From positions 310,001-374,000 of the forward strand of contig JAITYX010000003.1 in NCBI GenBank assembly GCA_021018815.1: 64,000 nucleotides of DNA. The letters are read 5' to 3'. The notes beneath the pieces were generated by a model. It had not been told where the DNA came from. It searched no databases and saw only the letters and a list, made by a program, of their open reading frames with translations. This document shows positions 58,065 through 64,000 of this stretch, piece by piece (positions within the stretch are counted from its first letter, which is position 1; every line of letters starts with the position of its first letter). The DNA is from Talinum fruticosum. Its lineage: Eukaryota > Streptophyta > Magnoliopsida > Caryophyllales > Talinaceae. Made by a program: the position numbers and the translations under genes.

Positions 58065-60280
58065 TGTTAAGTCGTATTTTATACGTATTTTTAGTAGTTA
58101 TTTAGTTTATATTATATAGTTTATTTTATCTAATTTATTCTATTTTGTCTATTTATAGGTAATTATCGAATAAAGTGAGGAAGAGAAGAAAAGTCGTTAA
58201 AAGTGGATTTTTAGCTACCGACAAGCATCCAAGAAAATATATGAAGTCGGTCCATAAATATAATATGTAATAAAATATTTATTTTAGGATATTATATTTT
58301 AGGAAATCCTAAGTGGAATAGAAAAGCAAACTTAGAAGAGAAGAAAGAGAAATAAACCCTAACTCTTTCACCCTATATATACTACTTATTATCATCATGG
58401 AGAGGGAGACAGGGGGCTCTTGCCCACAACATCAGCCGCTGCCCAAAGCCACGCAGCCCTTGCACACACCCCTTCCCTCCTCTTGCTGGCTTCCCCTTGC
58501 TGCCGACAAGCACACACAACCCTTGCCCACTTCATCGCTGCTCCCCTCACGCTAATCCTACCCTTGCTGCTCATCACCATTAGCTTTCACGCCATCTCTT
58601 GCTGTCCTTTTCTTTACCTACCATCATCATAATCATCCTCATCATCATCTAACCTCTTTATCATAATCATCATCAACTCTCCTCATCACCTTCTTGATCA
58701 TCATGGCAAGGATTATGGTAGTAATTTTATTATTGTAATTTTTATTTTAAAGACTCTATTTTTATTGTAGTTTGATATTAAAGATGTTATTTTTATTTAG
58801 TTTACATGTCCCAAGTTACATTATGTTTGAGTAGTTTTTCTTATACTTAGTATAATCTCATTGAAGCCATGTTAAATTATTTATTTTGAAACAAAGTTTT
58901 GATTTTTATTGTCTTATTGATTTGATCCATGATTCTATGATAATTTGTGTTTAATGTTTATGAATTTATGTCTAATTAATTAGAGTGCACGCTATTTAGT
59001 TTTATATAAATTCATGTGATAGTTTAGAGGGTTTAAGTACGTAATTGCTTGATCTTTTAGACATAAGTATCACCCTAGTTAATCATGGATGGCTCATACC
59101 CATCTCTTTTAATTAGGAAATTATCATAGATCCTTCTTAAATCAATTTGCTAGTAGATTGGTTATTAGGTGCTAGATGATGTTTTTCTAATACTTAATGC
59201 TCTAATTTGATTAAATTCTAGCGCTAGTGCTAGGGTTATCAATATTAGTAGGGTTTATATTAGGGCTAGGCCTAAGTAAACTAATAACTAAGGAAAAACG
59301 GGGAAGATCCGCTAGTGGTTGTCTTCTACAGTTTAGCTCATGGGTAGATCAATTTGTGTGTTAATGATAAATAATAATTTGCATGGTGGATATAGATTAT
59401 ACTAAGTGTTTTTATAAATTTGCTATCTTTGATAATTATTTGTTTGCTTTTTAGTTATTTTCTTTAGTTTGGCAATTTTTATTTATAAATATATAGTCTT
59501 TTATTATTAATTTCGTTACCCCCTAAAGATCAGTATTTTAGGTTAGTTTTAGTAATTTTATTTTAATTTAACTTTGAGTCATTATATATTTTAATTTTCA
59601 GATTTAATTTTCTGTTAGTTTTTATTATTTTTGGGTTAGTTTGTTAGAAATTAGTTTAAAAATAGTTTCTTTTGTTATTTTTCGTGTTTTATTTTCTTTT
59701 AGGGTTTAGATAGAGTCCTAGTTTGCTGTGATTAAATTTTAGAATTTTTGGAATTAATTTGATATTTTTTCAGATTTAATTCTTGAATTTAATTAGTGCA
59801 GGTTTTTAATAAAATAAATTCGTAAATTCGATTTTAAATTTTGTTTCTATATTTTTAGGGTCTGGTTAGGTTTAGAAAATTAGTATTATTATTCTGGGTA
59901 ATTTTAATATTTATTTTCGTAATTATTTTAGTGCAGAATTTTACTTATTTAATTTTCTGTTTTACAATTTGTTTATTTTCTGCTTTAGTTTTCTGTTTTA
60001 ATTATTCTAAAAAATATACAAAAATATTTCTGGGTTATTGTAGTTTTATTATTCTGTATAAATTATTTATTTAGTTGTTAGATAATTTTCTATGAATTTT
60101 AGTTATTGATTTTAATTTATATTTTCTGTTTTGTTTTTAAGAGTAGTAAATTTAATTAGATTAAAACTTGCATGTTATTATATCTTTCCTCGTGGATTCG
60201 ATCCCTACTTGCCCTTGCTATATTGTTTATTATAAGTTTAAGTAGTGGTTTAATTTGTTGTCTGTACGACAAGCTTAACA
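58065..60280 (+). repeat. 3' LTR of element B (2216 bp)
   Basis: TGTTAAG to CTTAACA, followed by GAGAG. TATA box at 58374-58381. About 99.7% identical to the 5' LTR by eye. Confidence 0.92.
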
Positions 60281-60285
60281 GAGAG

Positions 60286-60576
60286 CCCCTACATATTGTC
60301 AAAATTCGAAGCTCCTAGAGTTGAAGTGTCTAGAGTATTTATTCTTAAGAACTCGAAAAGGAGTAGACTCGCTTTTATTTTAGTTGTATGCTAAAATGAT
60401 TTCAATATGAACAGGAGAAGTCTTTGATGATGTCTATCAAATTCCAGTCTGCCTTTCATGTGTTCAAGGATTTGTTTCCAGTACCGTGCTTTTCGATCAT
60501 TTCGGGTAAGCCTAGTTAGTTAAATGCTAACTCATGTGTTCTTAGTCCATGTGCTAATCACTCTCTTGTTTTTTAG
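60286..60576 (+). other. PMD-locus intron, copy 2 (right of element B)
   Basis: Aligns from 60341 with 24387 onward. Ends in an acceptor-like TTTTTTAG. Confidence 0.5.
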
Positions 60577-61029
60577 GATCGCCACTCTAGGTCTCCCCTT
60601 TGGCGGGTTTCCTTTGCGGTTCCGGAGTTCGTGCCCATACAACTAGGCAACCTTAAAATGTTGTTTGGTAGCACTACCGAAGTTGGCACCTTAGGAAGTG
60701 CATCTCGGTGCTCTCATGGGTGGAGTACTTGTGAAGCTGGATCGAGCCCATCCGAACTTGGGCCTAGGTCATATGAAACTGGACCTAGCTAATCTACGAT
60801 CGGGGTTGACATTATACCCTTGCAAGCACTCGATCTTTATAGCATGTCGTTTGATTTTCATAAGATGTCCTATAGTGAGCTTTATCAGGAGGCCTCACAA
60901 TCAACTCGAGACTACGGAGCTAGTTTTTCACACATGACGGCGATTAGGTGAGCTTTGATGTGGATTGTTGAGGATATGGGCAACTACCTCTTTAGCGACC
61001 TTGATAACTATGATGATGAGGATTATTGA
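60577..61029 (+). pseudogene. PMD-like antisense gene, copy 2, last exon (broken)
   Basis: Homologous to 24650-25102, starting after AG with a Ser/Arg/Pro-containing stretch and ending in an acidic Asp/Glu tail before TGA. Multiple stops. Confidence 0.45.
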
Positions 61030-61307
61030 ATAACCATTTATAAAATGATTTTTAGTTAATATTTGTGTATTTTGTACTTTAATTAGACTTTTATGCAATG
61101 AGATAAATGCAAAACTCAATCTAAAATGCTTTCTTTATTTATATGATGCAAAAAATTTTCAAAGACAAATTCAAAAAAATGCACATAGGCCCCATTCCCC
61201 ACAAAAGAAAATAATTAAAAGGGAAAATAGAAATGATAAGTTAAAAGAGGCATGGTCCCGAGTTATTAGATTGTAAACCACAAATAAAACGGGCCAAGAG
61301 CGAGAAA
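61030..61307. other. Spacer between PMD-like and DUF7745-like blocks, copy 2
   Basis: AT-rich; aligns with 25103-25440. Nothing coding. Confidence 0.45.
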
Positions 61308-62751
61308 ATGGACCAACTAGAGGCGCTAGAACCGAGGTGGGTCAATAGACCGGTTGAGAAAACCAACGTCGGTGTCCTTCAGGGATTCCATGAAGCATGT
61401 CTTCGGATTTGGAGACGAGAGTTGTGTCCTCTCCCCGAAAGGTTTGACGCTATCCTAGGCTGCAGTCACCACCATCGAACTAAGCTTGTTATTCATACGC
61501 CATCAACAAACATGGCATGAACTCCGCATGCAACTACTAGATTTGAGTAGGAGGAATCTGGAGTGGATCCCGATTAGGGACGAGGTGAACCTAGTAAACC
61601 TATTGGTGCACTTCCGCTCTATGTACGAGGCAGGTCTAGCATACAACTTGTAGCGTCGAGCTATTTCATGCATGCTTGGTGCCTTCCTGTTAGTAGGAGG
61701 TGATGGAGATAGAGAACATTCCATGCAACTAAATGTTGCGAAGCACCTTGGGGAATACCATTCCTTGACCCCGCTAATCATTGTTGAGACTTTCCTAGGA
61801 CTAGACCACGTTGAGGCAAACCCGAATGAAGACATCGCTGGCAGCCCCCTTTATTCCAGGTAAGAACTGGAAACGGTTATCTGAAACCAATAAATGGCAC
61901 TAGAATGCGACACTCGGTTAGCGGTGGTTAGGCACGGCGCCAGCGAAGCAAATCCTTTTTTTTTTTTTTACCTATGTTAGGTCGTGCTTTAATGAACCAG
62001 GCTGTGGAGGATACGTGAGGTTTCTAACTTTTGCATCTATTATGTGCGGATCTAGTTTGTTGAACACTTTGGTCCGGTGCAAGAACCTCGTGAAGATCGA
62101 CAAGTACTTGGCATCCCGGCTTTGTCGGTGATAGCGCCGATAGTGTTCACCGATGGGGCTGTATCTTCGTTGGGGATTTGGTTAAAAGACATCTGTTCTA
62201 TAATACCGTACATTAAGCACTATCATGTGTCCCAATTCAGTACACACACCACAAGGTACCCTTATGTGCGTTTGTTGGGATTTAGATCTAGTACATGCTA
62301 TTTCTTTGACCATGTTATGAGACAAATAGGTCGGGTAAAAGATGTACCATATTTAGATGACATTCCTCCTATTACCTTCGATGTTATAAGCGGCGTTGGC
62401 CGAGTCTAGTCTTCGAGTCGATACTGGATGAACTTGTCGTGGTTGAAGAAGCCCAAAGAGGAGTGATCTTAAGATATCTCTCGAAATTTATTTGGAGTGG
62501 ATAAAGGAGTCCGATATCCCGAACCAAAGGACACTAAGGGCATGAAAATATGACCAAAGGAGGGACGGTCCCTATCGCTGCACCCTTACAAATCCATGTT
62601 AGAATCCTGTAAGATGATGAGTGGGCCCACAAAAGAGAAGCGGAGGATAACGAAGAAGAGGAAATGAGTGCCCATTAAAGAAGTGACGAAACGAACCCAA
62701 GGAGATGGAATTAAGTCCAATGACTCAAAAGGGAAGAAAGTAAAGATATAG
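61308..62751 (+). pseudogene. DUF7745-like antisense gene, copy 2, two exons
   Basis: Exon 1 (61308-61860) begins MDQLEALEPRWVNRP and carries RRELCPLPERFDAILGCSHHH, then a frame change near 61480. It continues through YHSLTPLIIVETFLGLD to a donor-like CAG/GTAAGA at 61861. Exon 2 (from about 62053) encodes HFGPVQEPREDRQVLGIPAL, is open to TAG 62409-62411, and continues after one apparent base change as a Lys/Arg-rich tail to about 62751 (KSNDSKGKK). An AATAAA signal lies at 62893-62898. It is better preserved than copy 1. The family is DUF7745-like by motif; its function is unknown. It runs antisense to the Tat-like integrase next to it. Confidence 0.65.
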
Positions 62752-63141
62752 TAAGGCTTAGGATCTAGGAAGAGTTTATTCTTAGTAGATTATTGTTTTG
62801 CCCCTTTAGAACTATTTATTTCCAAGTTTTATGCTTGTTATTTCTCTTTTTAACTATGTACTCGAATAAGTAGTAGGCTTATCCCTATTATCAATAAAGT
62901 ACAAAGAAAATATTATGCTTACTTTTATGCATCATTAATATTTTTAATCCCTCACTTAAAACAACATAATTGTAAGTAACAGAGTGCCCGAAATGGGTTG
63001 TCTCGAAAATGACAAAATATGCTAAATGAAAGACTAGACTGTCTAAAACCGAACTAGGCCCAACTACCTCCCATTGACCGGGTGTTGACCGATGTCGGTT
63101 AAAGCCGTCGTATGGTTTGGGTTAGGCTCGGTCTTCATCGA
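62752..63141. other. Spacer between DUF7745-like gene and integrase
   Basis: AT-rich convergent intergenic stretch; contains the plus-strand AATAAA at 62893. In the element's own orientation it is the start of the region downstream of pol. Confidence 0.5.
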
Positions 63142-64000
63142 AGTCGTTTTAGTTTAGTGCTAAGCATAGTAGTTCTTCAACTGGTCCAGATTTTTGTATT
63201 GAAATAATTCTTCCCCATCTAAATCAGTCGGTTTAACTACTCGTCCCGGCAGGATTTGACCGAGGATGTATGGTCCTTCCAATTTGGGCCTAAATTGTCC
63301 TCTCGAGTCCCGAATATGTGCTTTGATGTCCTTAAGGACCGTGTCACTAACTTTTAAATGATGAGGTCTAACCTTTTAGTTAAAATGCCCTTAACATACG
63401 TGCTTGGTTTATTTGGACATTATGTAGAGCACTTAAACGTTGTTCATCTAATAAAATTAGCTCTTTATACTCGTGCTTTAACTAAGTCTCGCTTTGACAT
63501 TTGGCTTTTAGCTATGATCCTTAATAAGGGGATTACAATCTTTATTGGAAGGAATGATTCCATTCCATAAACTAGGGAGTAAGGTGTTGCTCCCATAGAT
63601 GATCTTATCGAGGTCCGATAGCCCCATAAGTTAAAAGGTAGTTTATCGGGTTATTCTTTATAGCTGATGACCATTTTCTCCACTATCTTACGGATATTTT
63701 GGTTGGTTGCCTCGACTGCTCCATTGGTATGAGGGTAACAGGAAGAAGACTGGCGATGCTTTATTTTATACATATCTAATAAATTTGCTACCTCTTTCTT
63801 AAAGTGACAGACCATGGTTACTCGATCAACTCCTGGTATCCCATATCAACAGATGATATTGCTAGTTACAAACTTGGACACTCGCTTCGATGTTATGGGT
63901 TGCATACAATGTCTGCTTCAACCCACTTGGTAAAGTAGTCAATTGCTACTAGGACGAATTCCGTGATCGCCTGTTCCTTTAGGGGTCACCTTACAAATGA
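63142..64000 (-). pseudogene. Tat-lineage Ty3 integrase, copy 2 (partial, leaves the window)
   Basis: Minus-strand translation shows VAIDYFTKWVEA (near 63925-63960, first catalytic Asp). A second Asp region near 63815 is degenerate. CYPHTNGAVEATNQNI (near 63695-63745) includes the catalytic Glu and is diagnostic for the Tat lineage. The PYSLVYGME block follows (63555-63585), then a GPY/F-like C-terminus ending about 63142. Stops occur near 63650 and in the C-terminus. The rest of pol lies beyond 64000. Confidence 0.7.

Larger units (their letters stand above)
52755..60280 (+). mobile_element. TR-GAG element B, complete (7526 bp)
   Basis: LTRs at 52755-54967 and 58065-60280 flank a primer site, a single gag, a 1.27-kb 3' UTR with hairpin, and a polypurine tract. 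GAGAG duplications flank it (52750-52754, 60281-60285). No pol domain is present. Gag homology ends just where the protease would begin in Athila/Tat elements, so pol has been cleanly removed. The LTRs differ by about seven substitutions and three small indels, so insertion is recent. It depends on proteins from an autonomous relative that is not in this window. Confidence 0.92.

Overview
This window is plant (dicot-like) nuclear DNA made almost entirely of nested LTR retrotransposons; I see no ordinary host gene, rRNA, tRNA or CRISPR array. The plant call rests on Tat-lineage and Sirevirus-type elements, plant-mobile-domain (PMD) and DUF7745-like coding remnants, and LTRs with TATA boxes and plant tRNA primer sites. 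The species cannot be named from the sequence.

Backbone: two related Tat-like Ty3 elements lie on the minus strand. Copy 1 runs from an LTR remnant (about 1890-2265) to an integrase C-terminus at about 26650-26921. Copy 2 runs from a 3' LTR (26922-28580) to integrase at 63142-64000 and leaves the window. Copy 2 looks inserted into the integrase of copy 1. In both, between integrase and the 3' polypurine tract, two extra coding blocks run antisense to the element (plus strand): PMD-like exons and then a DUF7745-like gene, all now decayed.

Insertions in the backbone: (i) a 2.7-kb TIR element at 2319-5052 in copy 1; (ii) two gag-only Ty3 elements of the TR-GAG type (no protease, RT or integrase, tRNA-Asp-type primer site). 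Element A is at about 7074-24386 in copy 1, element B at 52755-60280 in copy 2, at nearly homologous target positions. Element B is intact in structure and young (2.2-kb LTRs about 99.7% identical, GAGAG target duplication). In element A the segment 'gag C-terminus - 3' UTR - polypurine tract - first 160 bp of LTR' has been amplified to seven copies of about 1.73 kb, a satellite-like array inside a retrotransposon. (iii) A 21.7-kb Sirevirus-type Copia compound (28936-50673, TAATT duplications) has the order LTR-internal-LTR-internal-LTR and carries a minus-strand solo LTR. Each internal region has gag-pol remnants and an extra env-like 3' ORF preceded by its own TATA box.

Across all families, most small indels that break reading frames fall at CTG or CAG trinucleotides (CTG to CTCG or CG; CAG to CGAG or CG). 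This hits even the Copia primer-binding site and varies between units of the tandem array. It looks like a systematic error at CHG-methylated cytosines in a long-read assembly, so many 'pseudogenes' here may be less broken than they look.
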